From positions 1 to 57,949 of the forward strand of contig DASVDB010000140.1 in assembly GCA_036381315.1 (NCBI GenBank): a stretch of DNA of 57,949 bases, in the 5' to 3' direction. This document shows positions 18,488 to 27,585 of this stretch, piece after piece. Made by a program: the position numbers and the translations under genes. This DNA comes from Bacilli bacterium. GTDB taxonomy: Bacteria > Bacillota > Bacilli > Paenibacillales > KCTC-25726. Below the pieces are notes generated by a model. It saw only the letters and a list, made by a program, of their open reading frames with translations, searched no databases and had not been told where the DNA came from. Positions within the stretch are counted from its first letter, which is position 1; every line of letters begins with the position of its first letter.

Positions 18488-19834
18488 TCAGCCGCCGCGT
18501 TTGACAATCTCTTTCGCTTGCTTGACCGCTTCGTCCCATTCCTTCGCCGGTTCGGCCTTCTTTTCTAGGACATTGCGCAAAGCGTTCTTGAAGATCGCGT
18601 CGATGGCGTCATGTTGCGGGCCGTAGTACATCGGTTTCACTTTTTGCGCCGCTGCCGCAAATTCCTGGGCAATCTTTTGATCGCCGTAGAAGCCGCTCGG
18701 ATCTACGAAATCTTTGAATTCCTGTTCGTCGTAGATGGCCGGGATGGACGGGAACAACTGGTTCGTTTTGAAAGATTCCATCTGGTTTTCTTTGCTTACC
18801 ATCCAGGAGATAAATGCAAACGCTTCTTTTGGATGTTTCGACTGTTTCGGAATTGTCAGGAACGATCCGCCCCAGTTGCCGGCGCCTTCAGGAAGCTGCG
18901 TAATCCGCCATTTGCCGGCAGTGTCGGGCGCGTTTCCTTTGATGACGCCGGACATCCAGGCGGGGGCGGGCATGACGGCGAAATCGCCGTTGTTTGTCGC
19001 TTGGCCCCATTCCGGAGACCACATCGGAGACGGGTTCACCCATCCTTCCTGAATGGCTTTAACCGTGTAATCAAACGCTTTTTTCACTTGCGGATTCGTA
19101 TCGCCGATAAACGAGCCGTCGGCTTTGCTCAGGTAAATTTCTCCGTCGGATTGATCGCGCAGCGCGTTGTGCAACAAATCGGTTGTATCAACGAAATATT
19201 TGCCGGTTTTTTCGTGGTATTGTTTGGCGGCTGCCGCGAATTTATCCCAGGTGTCGAGAGCCGCCGCCAATCCTGCCGGATCGGCGGGAAGTCCCGCCGC
19301 CTGGACCAAATCCTGGCGGTAGTACAAAACGGTCGGTCCGATATCGGTCGGCAGGCCAAGCTGGAAGCTGCCGTCTTTGGAAGACGCTTGCTGCCATTTC
19401 CAGTCCAGATAGTTTCCTTTCAGATCTTGCGCGCCCAAATCATTCAGGTTGTAGAAGTTGTCTGTCGCAGCCAGAAATTTTTCCATGAAGCCGATTTCCA
19501 GCATGAAGATGTCCGGAGCGCCGGAACCGGCGGAAATGGCTGTCAGCATATTGTTGTGGTGAGCCGTTTGGTCGCCGGTATTTTGCACTTTCACTTGAAT
19601 GTCGGGATGATCCGCATTCCATTTGTCAACCAGTGTTTCATACCCGTTGTTGCCCAATGTCCAGAACGTAAGTTCAATTTTCTCCTTGGGCGCATCCGTT
19701 TGCGCCGCGCCTTGCGTCGATTGCGGGGAATTGTCGTTTGCTTCTGTCCCCCCTTTCTTTCCGCTGCAAGCCGCCAGTGCGAAAACAAGCGCGACCGACA
19801 GCAGCAAGAACAAACTCTTGCGAAATGTTGCCAT
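18488..19834 (-). CDS. Extracellular sugar-binding lipoprotein of the ABC importer
   Basis: Captures the sugar substrate outside the cell. The 448-residue protein has a signal peptide with lipobox ALAAC (C23), a low-complexity SGKKGGTEANDNS linker, then a family 1 binding fold with LTFWTLGNNGYETLVDKWNA, PDIFMLEIGFMEKF and YYRQDLVQAAGLPADP. It ends with a lysine-rich helix. GAAAGGGG precedes ATG 19834. As the first gene of the operon it is presumably made in excess over the permeases, helped by the hairpin behind it. Confidence 0.94.
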   Translation of the reverse strand: MATFRKSLFLLLSVALVFALAACSGKKGGTEANDNSPQSTQGAAQTDAPKEKIELTFWTLGNNGYETLVDKWNADHPDIQVKVQNTGDQTAHHNNMLTAISAGSGAPDIFMLEIGFMEKFLAATDNFYNLNDLGAQDLKGNYLDWKWQQASSKDGSFQLGLPTDIGPTVLYYRQDLVQAAGLPADPAGLAAALDTWDKFAAAAKQYHEKTGKYFVDTTDLLHNALRDQSDGEIYLSKADGSFIGDTNPQVKKAFDYTVKAIQEGWVNPSPMWSPEWGQATNNGDFAVMPAPAWMSGVIKGNAPDTAGKWRITQLPEGAGNWGGSFLTIPKQSKHPKEAFAFISWMVSKENQMESFKTNQLFPSIPAIYDEQEFKDFVDPSGFYGDQKIAQEFAAAAQKVKPMYYGPQHDAIDAIFKNALRNVLEKKAEPAKEWDEAVKQAKEIVKRGG

Positions 19835-19981
19835 GTGCGAAACCCCTTTCGTATCAATGGATTTTTGATTGCGTGCATGATCATCTTAAAAGATTCGGTC
19901 TGAAAAATAGAGGCGGCGATTCTATTTTTTGCGGTTGAAATTTTTATTCCCGCCATCTCAAAACATAACCGCAAAGGCCAA

Positions 19982-20012
19982 GCATATGTATAGTTACGGG
20001 ACGAAATACAAG
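19982..20012 (+). promoter_or_regulatory. Possible sigma-E promoter of dacB-spmA-spmB
   Basis: GCATATGT at 19982-19989 and AATACAAG at 20005-20012, 15 bases apart, resemble mother-cell sigma-E -35 and -10 elements. In B. subtilis the dacB operon is sigma-E dependent. The -10 lacks the first C of CATACA. Confidence 0.4.
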
Positions 20013-20044
20013 CAGCATTCCCTGCTGAAATTCGGGAGGAACAA

Positions 20045-21193
20045 ATGATAAGAGCACTATCCGTACCGATCATTGCCGTATTGGCAGCCGCATCTGTCAT
20101 GTTGCCGCATCCGGCCGCCGCCGCGCCCCAAAAACCGGTCGTCCACGCCGAGGCGGCGGCGCTGATCGATGTCACTTCGGGCAGATTGCTCTACAGCCTG
20201 AACGGGGAAAAACAAATGCGCATCGCGTCGCTAACGAAAATCATGACAGCCATTGTGGCGATTGAAGCGGGCGATTTGGCGGATAAGGTAAAAGTGGGGG
20301 CGAAAGCTTACGGCGTCGAGGGCTCTTCCGTCTATTTAAAGCGCGGCGAGGAAATCAGTCTGGAAAATTTGCTGTACGGCTTGATGCTGCGTTCGGGAAA
20401 CGATGCGGCTGTCGCGATTGCCGAGCATGTCGGCGGGTCGGTTGACGGATTCGTGAAAATGATGAACGACAAGGCGCAAGAGATCGGGATGCGGCATACC
20501 CATTTTGCCAATCCGCACGGATTGGACGCGCCCGATCATTATTCCACCGCCGCCGATTTGGCCAGACTGGCCGCGTATGCGCTCCATAACGCGACCTTTC
20601 GCAACATTGTGAAGACGAAGTTGAAAACCGTTCCGGATCCGGGGCAGCCTTGGGACCGCACCTGGATCAACAAAAACAAAATGCTGTCGCTCTATGAAGG
20701 AGCGGATGGCGTGAAAACGGGCTACACGAAAAAAGCGGGGCGTTGCCTCGTATCATCCGCGACCAGGGGAGGGCAGCAACTGGCCGTCGTCACGCTCAAC
20801 GATCCGGTCGATTGGGCGGACCATCGCATATTGCTGGATTACGGGTTGGCCAACTATCCGTTGCGGGAAATCGTCGCGGCGGGGCAGCCGGTCAAAAACA
20901 CCGGCTACATAGCGGCAAAATCGTTTCGGTATCCGCTGCGCCACGATGAAGAAGGCGCCTTGTCTTACCGGATTAACCGGCATGCGGCCCAATCGTTATC
21001 CTATAGGCTGGGATGGCGCGGAAATGTGGAGATCAGGTTGCACGGCGAAACGATCGGGATTGTGCCGCTTATACCCGCCGCCGACACGTCCGCCGCCGAA
21101 GCAAATGCGGCGCGCGCATCGGTTAGCGGACGCGCTTTGTCCGCATATATGCGCGCGCTCAGGATGCTGATCACGTTTCAGGAAAGCGAATAA
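20045..21193 (+). CDS. dacB: D-alanyl-D-alanine carboxypeptidase, sporulation type
   Basis: Low-molecular-weight penicillin-binding protein that trims peptidoglycan peptides, here probably the spore cortex enzyme (PBP5*). The 382-residue protein has a signal peptide ending in PAAAA, the active-site SLTK (S62, K65), SGN (117-119) and KTG (224-226) of peptidase family S11, and a C-terminal beta domain. GGGAGGA precedes ATG 20045. The order dacB-spmA-spmB matches B. subtilis, where the operon controls spore cortex cross-linking and dehydration. Confidence 0.94.
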   Translation: MIRALSVPIIAVLAAASVMLPHPAAAAPQKPVVHAEAAALIDVTSGRLLYSLNGEKQMRIASLTKIMTAIVAIEAGDLADKVKVGAKAYGVEGSSVYLKRGEEISLENLLYGLMLRSGNDAAVAIAEHVGGSVDGFVKMMNDKAQEIGMRHTHFANPHGLDAPDHYSTAADLARLAAYALHNATFRNIVKTKLKTVPDPGQPWDRTWINKNKMLSLYEGADGVKTGYTKKAGRCLVSSATRGGQQLAVVTLNDPVDWADHRILLDYGLANYPLREIVAAGQPVKNTGYIAAKSFRYPLRHDEEGALSYRINRHAAQSLSYRLGWRGNVEIRLHGETIGIVPLIPAADTSAAEANAARASVSGRALSAYMRALRMLITFQESE

Positions 21194-21221
21194 TCAGGAT
21201 CAAGCGAAAGGGGAGGCATGC

Positions 21222-21821
21222 ATGGTCAACGTCATTTGGCTGTTGTTTATCGTGATCGGCATCGTGTTTGCCGCCGCCAAAGGTGACATCAGTCTGGCGA
21301 CAAACGCCGTTTTCGAAGGCGCGAAGACGGGTGTTACGGTGAGCTTCGGCTTGATCAGCATTTTGGTGTTTTGGCTCGGGATGATGAAAATCGCCGAAGA
21401 TGCCGGACTGTTGGCCGTTATCGGCAAAATGCTGAGCCCCTTCATCCGCCTCTTGTTCCCCGGCGTTCCCGCAAACCATCCGGCGTTGGGCTATATTTTG
21501 TCGAATATGAGCGCGAATATTCTGGGGCTGGGCAACGCCGCCACGCCGATGGGCATCAAGGCGATGCAGGAGTTGCAAAAACTGAATCCGCAAAAAGACA
21601 CGGCAAGCCCCGACATGTGCACGCTTTTGGCGATCAATACGGCGAGCATTACGCTGATTCCGACAACGCTCATCGCGATTCGCCTGAATTTTCATTCGGC
21701 GAATCCGACGGAGATTGTCGGCACCACGCTTGCGGCCACATTCCTGTCCACGACGGCGGCGATTTTGCTCGACAGGTGGTACAGGCGTGTGCACGGAGCG
21801 CCGCAAACACCGAAGGGGTGA
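21222..21821 (+). CDS. spmA: Spore maturation protein A
   Basis: Membrane protein needed with SpmB for proper dehydration of the spore core. The 199-residue protein has several hydrophobic segments and two family stretches: VSFGLISILVFWLGMMKIAE and the nucleoside-recognition-like NMSANILGLGNAATPMGIKAM. GGGGAGG lies before ATG 21222. Its stop overlaps a possible GTG start of spmB. Confidence 0.95.
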   Translation: MVNVIWLLFIVIGIVFAAAKGDISLATNAVFEGAKTGVTVSFGLISILVFWLGMMKIAEDAGLLAVIGKMLSPFIRLLFPGVPANHPALGYILSNMSANILGLGNAATPMGIKAMQELQKLNPQKDTASPDMCTLLAINTASITLIPTTLIAIRLNFHSANPTEIVGTTLAATFLSTTAAILLDRWYRRVHGAPQTPKG

Positions 21822-21826
21822 TTGCC

Positions 21827-22360
21827 TTGCTGTCCGTCATTACGGCGATTTCGGCATGGGCAATTCCGGTTGTTTTGGTGTTTATTCCTTTATATGCGGC
21901 CGCGAAAAAAGTACCCGTTTACGAGTCGTTTGTCGACGGCGCCAAAGACGGTTTCGACACGGCCGTCCGCATTATCCCGCATTTGGTCGGCATGATGGTC
22001 GCAATCAGCGTGTTCCGCGCTTCCGGCGCCATGGAATGGCTGATCGGGCTGTTCCGGCCGTTTCTGGAAAATTGGGGCGTGCCCGGGGAAGTGCTGCCGC
22101 TTGCCGTGCTTCGCCCGATCACCGGCGCGGGCAGTTTGGCGTTCACCGCCGATTTGATCAAACAATTCGGGCCGGACTCCATGATCGGGCGCATGGCCTC
22201 GACAATCCAGGGAAGCACGGACACAACCCTCTATGTGCTGACGGTTTATTTTGGCGCCGTCGGCATCCGCAAAACCCGCTACGCTTTGAAAGTCGGCCTC
22301 CTCTCCGATCTGGTCGGCTTTATCTCCGCTGTCGCCGTATGCCTGCTCGCGTTCTCCTGA
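21827..22360 (+). CDS. spmB: Spore maturation protein B
   Basis: Partner of SpmA, a membrane protein of the nucleoside-recognition family. I chose TTG 21827, which follows AAGGGG at good distance and gives 177 residues, close to the B. subtilis length; GTG 21818 overlapping the spmA stop is an alternative. Typical stretches are YESFVDGAKDGFDTAVRIIPHLVGMMVAI, LRPITGAGSLA and IQGSTDTTLYVLTVYFGAVGI. Confidence 0.94.
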   Translation: MLSVITAISAWAIPVVLVFIPLYAAAKKVPVYESFVDGAKDGFDTAVRIIPHLVGMMVAISVFRASGAMEWLIGLFRPFLENWGVPGEVLPLAVLRPITGAGSLAFTADLIKQFGPDSMIGRMASTIQGSTDTTLYVLTVYFGAVGIRKTRYALKVGLLSDLVGFISAVAVCLLAFS

Positions 22361-22390
22361 TTCTGCGCCATTTTTTCCCGGTTGATGAAC

Positions 22391-22419
22391 TTGTGATTTC
22401 TCCTGTTGATGGCTATCAT
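22391..22419 (+). promoter_or_regulatory. Probable sigma-A promoter of rluB
   Basis: TTGTGA at 22391-22396 and TATCAT at 22414-22419 are 17 bases apart, 46 bases before the rluB start. Confidence 0.55.
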
Positions 22420-22464
22420 GAAAGTGTAATCGAAAATTTGCGTTGAGGAGAACATGCACGATCA

Positions 22465-23196
22465 ATGGAACGATTGCAAAAAGTGATGGCGCAAGCGGGG
22501 ATCGCCTCCCGCCGCAAGTGCGAGGAAATGATCACAGCCGGCAGGGTTACGGTAAACGGCGAAACGGTCACGGCGCTTGGCAGCAAAGTCGATCCGGCCG
22601 CGGATGAAATCAGGGTCGACGGCAGGCTGCTCGATAAAGAAAAATTTGTATACTACATGTTTCACAAGCCCAAAGGCGTGATCACCAGCATGTCCGACCC
22701 GCAAGGGCGAAAAACCGTATCCGACTATATCCGGGGCGTGAAGGAACGGGTGTTTCCCGTCGGGCGGCTCGATTACGACACCGAGGGCCTGTTGCTTTTG
22801 ACGAACGATGGCGAATTGGCGAACCGCCTGTTGCACCCGAGCCGTCACGTCAAAAAAACATATATCGCGACGGTCGAGGGCATTCCCCACGGGGACAAGC
22901 TGGAGAAATTGGCGAACGGCATCAAGTTGCAGGACGGCATGACCAAGCCCGCCGAAGTTGAATATCGCGACGTAAATCTGGAAAAAAACCAAGCGACGAT
23001 CATCATCTCCATAACGGAAGGGCGCAATCGCCAGGTACGGCGCATGTTTGAAGCGATCGGACACCCGGTCAGGCTGTTGAAGCGCGTCGGATTCGGGCCG
23101 CTGCTATTGGAAGGCGTGCCGCGCGGCAAATACCGGAAACTCACGCCGGAAGAAATAGCCGGCTTGCAGCAAGCGGAAGATTCCCTGTTGCCCTGA
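22465..23196 (+). CDS. rluB: 23S rRNA pseudouridine synthase B
   Basis: RsuA/RluB-type enzyme that isomerises a uridine in 23S rRNA. The 243-residue protein has an N-terminal S4 RNA-binding domain (MERLQKVMAQAGIASRRKCEEMI), then the catalytic domain with the aspartate motif FPVGRLDYDTEGLLLLTNDG and the C-terminal EGRNRQVRRMFEAIGHPV. GAGGAG lies upstream of ATG 22465. It stands between spmB and resA, as in B. subtilis. Confidence 0.95.
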   Translation: MERLQKVMAQAGIASRRKCEEMITAGRVTVNGETVTALGSKVDPAADEIRVDGRLLDKEKFVYYMFHKPKGVITSMSDPQGRKTVSDYIRGVKERVFPVGRLDYDTEGLLLLTNDGELANRLLHPSRHVKKTYIATVEGIPHGDKLEKLANGIKLQDGMTKPAEVEYRDVNLEKNQATIIISITEGRNRQVRRMFEAIGHPVRLLKRVGFGPLLLEGVPRGKYRKLTPEEIAGLQQAEDSLLP

Positions 23197-23218
23197 CACA
23201 AACATTTCACAAACTTGG

Positions 23219-23247
23219 TTGGGAGTAAAAAAATTTTTCGCTATAAT
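23219..23247 (+). promoter_or_regulatory. Probable sigma-A promoter of resABC(DE)
   Basis: TTGGGA at 23219-23224 and TATAAT at 23242-23247 are 17 bases apart. A start near 23254 leaves a leader of about 60 bases before resA. Confidence 0.65.
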
Positions 23248-23312
23248 GAAGGTAGTTGTGAATATTTAATATTGTTCTAAAAGGAAATACACCGAAGCGG
23301 GTGATGCGGGTC

Positions 23313-23834
23313 ATGAATCGGAACAAGGCGGTGCAAATCATCATATTGCTCGCGGTTTTGGCGGTAGGCGGGATCACGATCGCAAGCGGCGCGTTTTCCG
23401 CCAACAGTTCGGTTCCGAAAGCGGGCGATATGGCGCCCGAGTTCACGTTGGCGGGTCTGGACGGAGCGGATCACAGCCTCTCCGATTACCGCGGCAAAGC
23501 GGTCATGATCAATTTTTGGGGAAGCTTTTGCCCACCGTGCGTAAGAGAAATGCCGGCCATTCAAAAACAATATGAAAAAACAGCCGGCGCCGATTTTACG
23601 GTGTTGGGCATCAACCTGGATGAAAGCGTCGTTACGGTGAAGAGCTTTATCAATCAGCACGGCGTCACGTTTCCGATCTTGCTCGATAAAGATACCGTGC
23701 GCGAGCGGTATGGCGTCACCGCGTTCCCGACGACATTTTTCCTTGACAAAAAAGGCAAAATTATGGTCCGCCATGAGGGTGAAATGAGCGAGGATTTTAT
23801 CAAAGCCACGTTGGCGAAATTATTGGCGGACTAA
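23313..23834 (+). CDS. resA: Thiol-disulfide oxidoreductase ResA
   Basis: Membrane-anchored thioredoxin-like protein that reduces the haem-binding cysteines of apocytochrome c outside the membrane. The start is uncertain between GTG 23301, ATG 23304 and ATG 23313; I use the last, which gives 173 residues and an immediate signal anchor (about residues 6-28). The active site is FWGSFCPPCVREMPA (C73, C76) and the cis-proline lies in TAFPTTFF. It is first in resABCDE. Confidence 0.94.
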   Translation: MNRNKAVQIIILLAVLAVGGITIASGAFSANSSVPKAGDMAPEFTLAGLDGADHSLSDYRGKAVMINFWGSFCPPCVREMPAIQKQYEKTAGADFTVLGINLDESVVTVKSFINQHGVTFPILLDKDTVRERYGVTAFPTTFFLDKKGKIMVRHEGEMSEDFIKATLAKLLAD

Positions 23835-23876
23835 TTGCCCGTACAGTCTGGCGACAGAAGGGAGTTTGGCCGGCGC

Positions 23877-25544
23877 GTGGTCTTCGAAAATACTAAATGC
23901 GAATGCGGGCATCAAAATCCTGCGGGAACCGTGCTTTGCGAAAGTTGCGGCAAACCGTTGCAGGAGCATGCCGGGCAAAAACTGCTGGAAATGCGTTATG
24001 ACGGAGTGGCGCGCCGTTCGCAAAAAGCGAATCCGAACATCATCGACCGTATCTGGAATTTCTTTTCATCGGTTCGAAACGCCGTCATCATCATTGTCAT
24101 TACGCTGGTCGGCGCTTCGCTGGGGACGGTTTATCCGCAGGAAAACACATTTATTCATTTTGATCCGTCCGTTTACTACAAAGAAACATATGGCACGCTT
24201 GGCGAAATCTATTATTTGCTCGGACTTTCGCACACGTATACTTCCTGGTGGTTCAAGACGCTCTTGGTGATGCTCGGAGCGTCGCTTGTAATTTGCAGCC
24301 TCGATCGCGTGGTGCCTTTGTACCGCGCGCTCAACAAGCAAAAAATCCGGAAGCATCGTGAATTTATCCAGCGGCAGCGCGTGACGTATATGGGGCCGAT
24401 TCCCGCCGGGGTGAGCGACCGGGCCTGGGTGGAAAAGTTCGCGGAAATATTGCGGAAAAAGCGTTTCCGCGTGCGCATGGACGGCTCCGCGCTGTTGGCC
24501 GAAAAAAACCGGTTCAGCCGTTGGGGGCCGTACATCAACCATTGCGGGCTGATCATCTTTTTGCTCGCGGTATTGCTGCGCGGCGTGCCCGGCTGGTACA
24601 TGGATGAGTACGTCAATGTGTTGGAAGGCGATACCGTTCCGATTCCGGGAACGCCTTATTTTGTGCAAAACAAGCAGTTTACGGCAGAATATTATTCCGC
24701 TGCGGAACTGCCCGAGAAATTCCGCGATGAACAGCGCTATGTGCCGAAGTTGTTTCGCACGGAGGCGGTGTTGTACAAATGTACGGCAAACTGCGGCGAT
24801 CCGGCAAAGAAACCGGTGCTGACCAAAGTCAAAGAAGGCGATATCGAGGTTAACCACCCGTTGAGCTATAAAGGGATGAAGCTGTACCAGATTGATTTCA
24901 GCCAAACGCCGCAAATTGTCAGCATCGATACTTTTTTAACCGACCAAACGACCGGGAAATCGTACGGCCCGTTTACGCTTTCGATGAAAAATCCGCAGGA
25001 AAGCTACGATGTCGGGCCCTATCATTTGGAACTGAAAAGTTATTTTCCCGATTTCGCGATAAACGAACAAAAAAAGCCCTATACGAAGTCGAACAATCCG
25101 AATGCTCCGGCGTTTGTGTTTCTGGTGACCGGACCCGGCATCGCGCAAACGGGCGAAATCTATATTTATTTTCCGTTGCCGCAAGATCAAGAGCGCTTCA
25201 GCCAGGACAAGCTGAACGGCGATTTCGGCAAAAAAATCGCCATAGACGCCAAATCGATGGACGATGTGCGGATCGCGTTGTACACGAGTTTGCTAAACGC
25301 GCATGTGGAACGGGCGATTCCTTACATTTTTAGCGGCGCGATCATTTTCATAATCGGCGTGGCGATGGGAGTATATTGGCAGCACAGACGCGTCTGGCTT
25401 ACCGTAGAAGACGGCGCTTTGCTGCTCGGGGCACATACGAATAAAAACTGGATCGGGTTAAGAAGAGAGGTTGCCGCGATGCTCGGCAAATCGGGCATCG
25501 CCGTGAAGCCGAAACAGTTGGAAAACGGAGGCGAACAACGTTGA
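23877..25544 (+). CDS. resB: Cytochrome c biogenesis protein ResB with N-terminal zinc-ribbon-like tail
   Basis: Core subunit of the system II cytochrome c synthase, in complex with ResC. I chose GTG 23877, behind AGAAGGGAG; TTG 23835 directly after resA is possible. The 555-residue protein begins with two cysteine pairs (C8, C10, C21, C24) that look like a small zinc ribbon. Membrane helices follow near residues 60-80, 125-145 and 225-245, then a large extracytoplasmic region and a last helix near 500. The family segment RNAVIIIVITLVGASLGTVYPQ is present. Its stop overlaps the resC start. Confidence 0.93.
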   Translation: MVFENTKCECGHQNPAGTVLCESCGKPLQEHAGQKLLEMRYDGVARRSQKANPNIIDRIWNFFSSVRNAVIIIVITLVGASLGTVYPQENTFIHFDPSVYYKETYGTLGEIYYLLGLSHTYTSWWFKTLLVMLGASLVICSLDRVVPLYRALNKQKIRKHREFIQRQRVTYMGPIPAGVSDRAWVEKFAEILRKKRFRVRMDGSALLAEKNRFSRWGPYINHCGLIIFLLAVLLRGVPGWYMDEYVNVLEGDTVPIPGTPYFVQNKQFTAEYYSAAELPEKFRDEQRYVPKLFRTEAVLYKCTANCGDPAKKPVLTKVKEGDIEVNHPLSYKGMKLYQIDFSQTPQIVSIDTFLTDQTTGKSYGPFTLSMKNPQESYDVGPYHLELKSYFPDFAINEQKKPYTKSNNPNAPAFVFLVTGPGIAQTGEIYIYFPLPQDQERFSQDKLNGDFGKKIAIDAKSMDDVRIALYTSLLNAHVERAIPYIFSGAIIFIIGVAMGVYWQHRRVWLTVEDGALLLGAHTNKNWIGLRREVAAMLGKSGIAVKPKQLENGGEQR

Positions 25545-26800
25545 ATTGGTTGGCATTTAGCAGCCAGGCGCTGCTCATCGCATTTGTAATGTATTGTCTG
25601 GCATTCATTTCGTTTGTCATTGCCATTGCCGGAAGCCGCTTCAACAACCGCGAGCCGGAAAAACACCGCAAGCGTTGGGGGAATTTCGCATTTTTTCTTA
25701 TTGTTGTCGGTTTTGCGGCGCAGGTCGTTTATTTCTTCGCCCGTTGGGCAGGCGGGGGACACGTGCCGACCAGCAACATGTTTGAGTTTATGACTTTTCT
25801 TGGCATGATGATTATGGCGGCGTTTATTGTCATTTACCTGTTTTACCGCGCGCCGTTGTTGGGAGTGTTTGCGGCGCCGGTCGGCATCATCATTTTGGCT
25901 TACGCGGCGGTATTTCCGAAAGAAGTGCAGCCGCTTATTCCCGCTCTGCAAAGCTATTGGCTCTATATTCATGTGACGACCGCCGCGTTGGGAGAAGCTT
26001 TTTTCGCCGTCGGTTTCGCCGCCGGCCTGATGTATTTGCTGTGCACGGTCAATTATCGGGACAGCGGCAAAATTGCGCGCCGCGAGCGCTTTTGGTTGGA
26101 AATGTCGTTGTTTGTCATCCTTATCGTGGTCGGCTTTATCGCAGATATTTTCGGTTTTCGGGCCGCCGGCTACGAAGCGGAATTCGTGCAGCAAGTGGTT
26201 ACGGTTGACCAGAACGGACAACCCCAAACGGTCGAGCAAAAAGTCGAATATACACTGCCTGCGCTCGTCAAGCCGTATAACAGCGAAAAAACGCACATGG
26301 ACGCCTTCCTGGGGATGAATGACGCGCTGTTTGCCGCGCCGGGCTGGATGAAAGGCGTCAATGCCGGACGCAAACTGAATACGATTCTGTGGGCAATCAT
26401 CACCGGAGCGCTTTTGTACGCCTTGCTTCGCCTTGTTTTGCGCAAGCCGGTCGGAGCGTCGTTTGGCGGCATCATGAACGGGATCGACCCCGATGACCTC
26501 GATGAAATCTGCTATCGGGCGATCGCCATCGGCTTTCCCATTTATACGTTGGGCGCGCTGGTCTTTGCCATGATATGGGCGCAAGAAGCGTGGGGCAGGT
26601 TTTGGGGCTTTGATCCGAAAGAAACATGGGCGCTTATCACCTGGTTGTTTTACACGTTGTTTTTGCATTTGCGCCTGTCCCGCGGGTGGCAGGGAAAAAA
26701 ATCATCCTGGCTTGCGGTCATCGGGTTTATTGTCGTCATGTTTACGCTGATTGGCGTTAATCTGATTATCGCCGGACTTCATTCGTATGCCGGTGTGTAA
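25541..26800 (+). CDS. resC: Cytochrome c biogenesis protein ResC (CcsA/CcsB)
   Basis: Haem-handling subunit of the system II cytochrome c synthase. The 419-residue polytopic protein carries the tryptophan-rich haem-binding motif WAQEAWGRFWGFDPKETWAL near its C-terminal third, and conserved histidines in YWLYIHVTTA and LHSYAGV. It starts at TTG 25541 inside the resB stop (TTGA), with GGAGG upstream, so it is coupled to resB. Confidence 0.95.
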   Translation: MNWLAFSSQALLIAFVMYCLAFISFVIAIAGSRFNNREPEKHRKRWGNFAFFLIVVGFAAQVVYFFARWAGGGHVPTSNMFEFMTFLGMMIMAAFIVIYLFYRAPLLGVFAAPVGIIILAYAAVFPKEVQPLIPALQSYWLYIHVTTAALGEAFFAVGFAAGLMYLLCTVNYRDSGKIARRERFWLEMSLFVILIVVGFIADIFGFRAAGYEAEFVQQVVTVDQNGQPQTVEQKVEYTLPALVKPYNSEKTHMDAFLGMNDALFAAPGWMKGVNAGRKLNTILWAIITGALLYALLRLVLRKPVGASFGGIMNGIDPDDLDEICYRAIAIGFPIYTLGALVFAMIWAQEAWGRFWGFDPKETWALITWLFYTLFLHLRLSRGWQGKKSSWLAVIGFIVVMFTLIGVNLIIAGLHSYAGV

Positions 26801-26868
26801 AGCTCCGGCTGTGCTATGTCCGGCGGCCTCATGTAGGGCAACCCATTCCAAGAACGGGAGTTGAGGAG

Positions 26869-27585
26869 ATGGACGAAAAATTGAAGCGCATTCTGGTTGT
26901 GGACGATGAAGAAAGGATTCGCCGTTTGCTGCGCATGTATCTGGAGAAGGAAGGGTTCCAGATCGATGAAGCGGAAGACGGCGAAACGGCGCTGCGCAAG
27001 GCGATAGCCGAGGATTTTGCGTTGATTTTGCTTGATTTGATGTTGCCGGGTATGGACGGCATGGAAGTATGCACAAGGCTGCGCCAGGTCAAAGCAACGC
27101 CGGTCATCATGTTGACCGCAAAAGGGGAAGAAGCAAACCGGGTGCATGGCTTTGAAGCGGGCACCGACGATTACGTTGTCAAGCCGTTCAGCCCGCGGGA
27201 AGTCATATACCGGGTCAAGGCGATTTTGCGCCGGTCCTCGGCTACGGCTTTTCTTTCCCGCCAGGATGGTTCGAGCAACGTGATCGTATTTCCGCACCTG
27301 ACGATTGAACATGATGCGCACCGGGTTACGGTCGCGGGACAGGAAGTCAGCCTGACGCCGAAAGAATATGAATTGTTGCATTACCTGGCTTCCTCGCCCG
27401 ATAAAGTGTTTTCCCGGGAAGATTTGCTGAAGGACGTATGGAATTATGAATTTTTCGGCGATTTGCGCACTGTGGACACGCATGTGAAGCGGTTGCGCGA
27501 AAAGTTGAATAAAGTTTCCGCCGAGGCCGCGGCGATGATCACGACTGTATGGGGCGTCGGCTACAAGCTCGAGGTGCCGAAATAA
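26869..27585 (+). CDS. resD: Response regulator ResD
   Basis: OmpR/PhoB-type transcription factor controlling aerobic and anaerobic respiration genes in Bacillus. The 238-residue protein has the receiver pocket VVDDEE (residues 10-15), phospho-acceptor D56 and LTAKGEE, and a C-terminal winged helix with SLTPKEYELLHYLAS and TVDTHVKRLREKL. It lies 68 bases after resC and directly before resE. Confidence 0.95.
   Translation: MDEKLKRILVVDDEERIRRLLRMYLEKEGFQIDEAEDGETALRKAIAEDFALILLDLMLPGMDGMEVCTRLRQVKATPVIMLTAKGEEANRVHGFEAGTDDYVVKPFSPREVIYRVKAILRRSSATAFLSRQDGSSNVIVFPHLTIEHDAHRVTVAGQEVSLTPKEYELLHYLASSPDKVFSREDLLKDVWNYEFFGDLRTVDTHVKRLREKLNKVSAEAAAMITTVWGVGYKLEVPK

Noticed and set aside
25322-26668. 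Long minus-strand open frame of 448 codons
   Set aside because: It mirrors resC and the end of resB, is rich in Arg, Gln and His as antisense frames of GC-rich genes are, and has no start signals.
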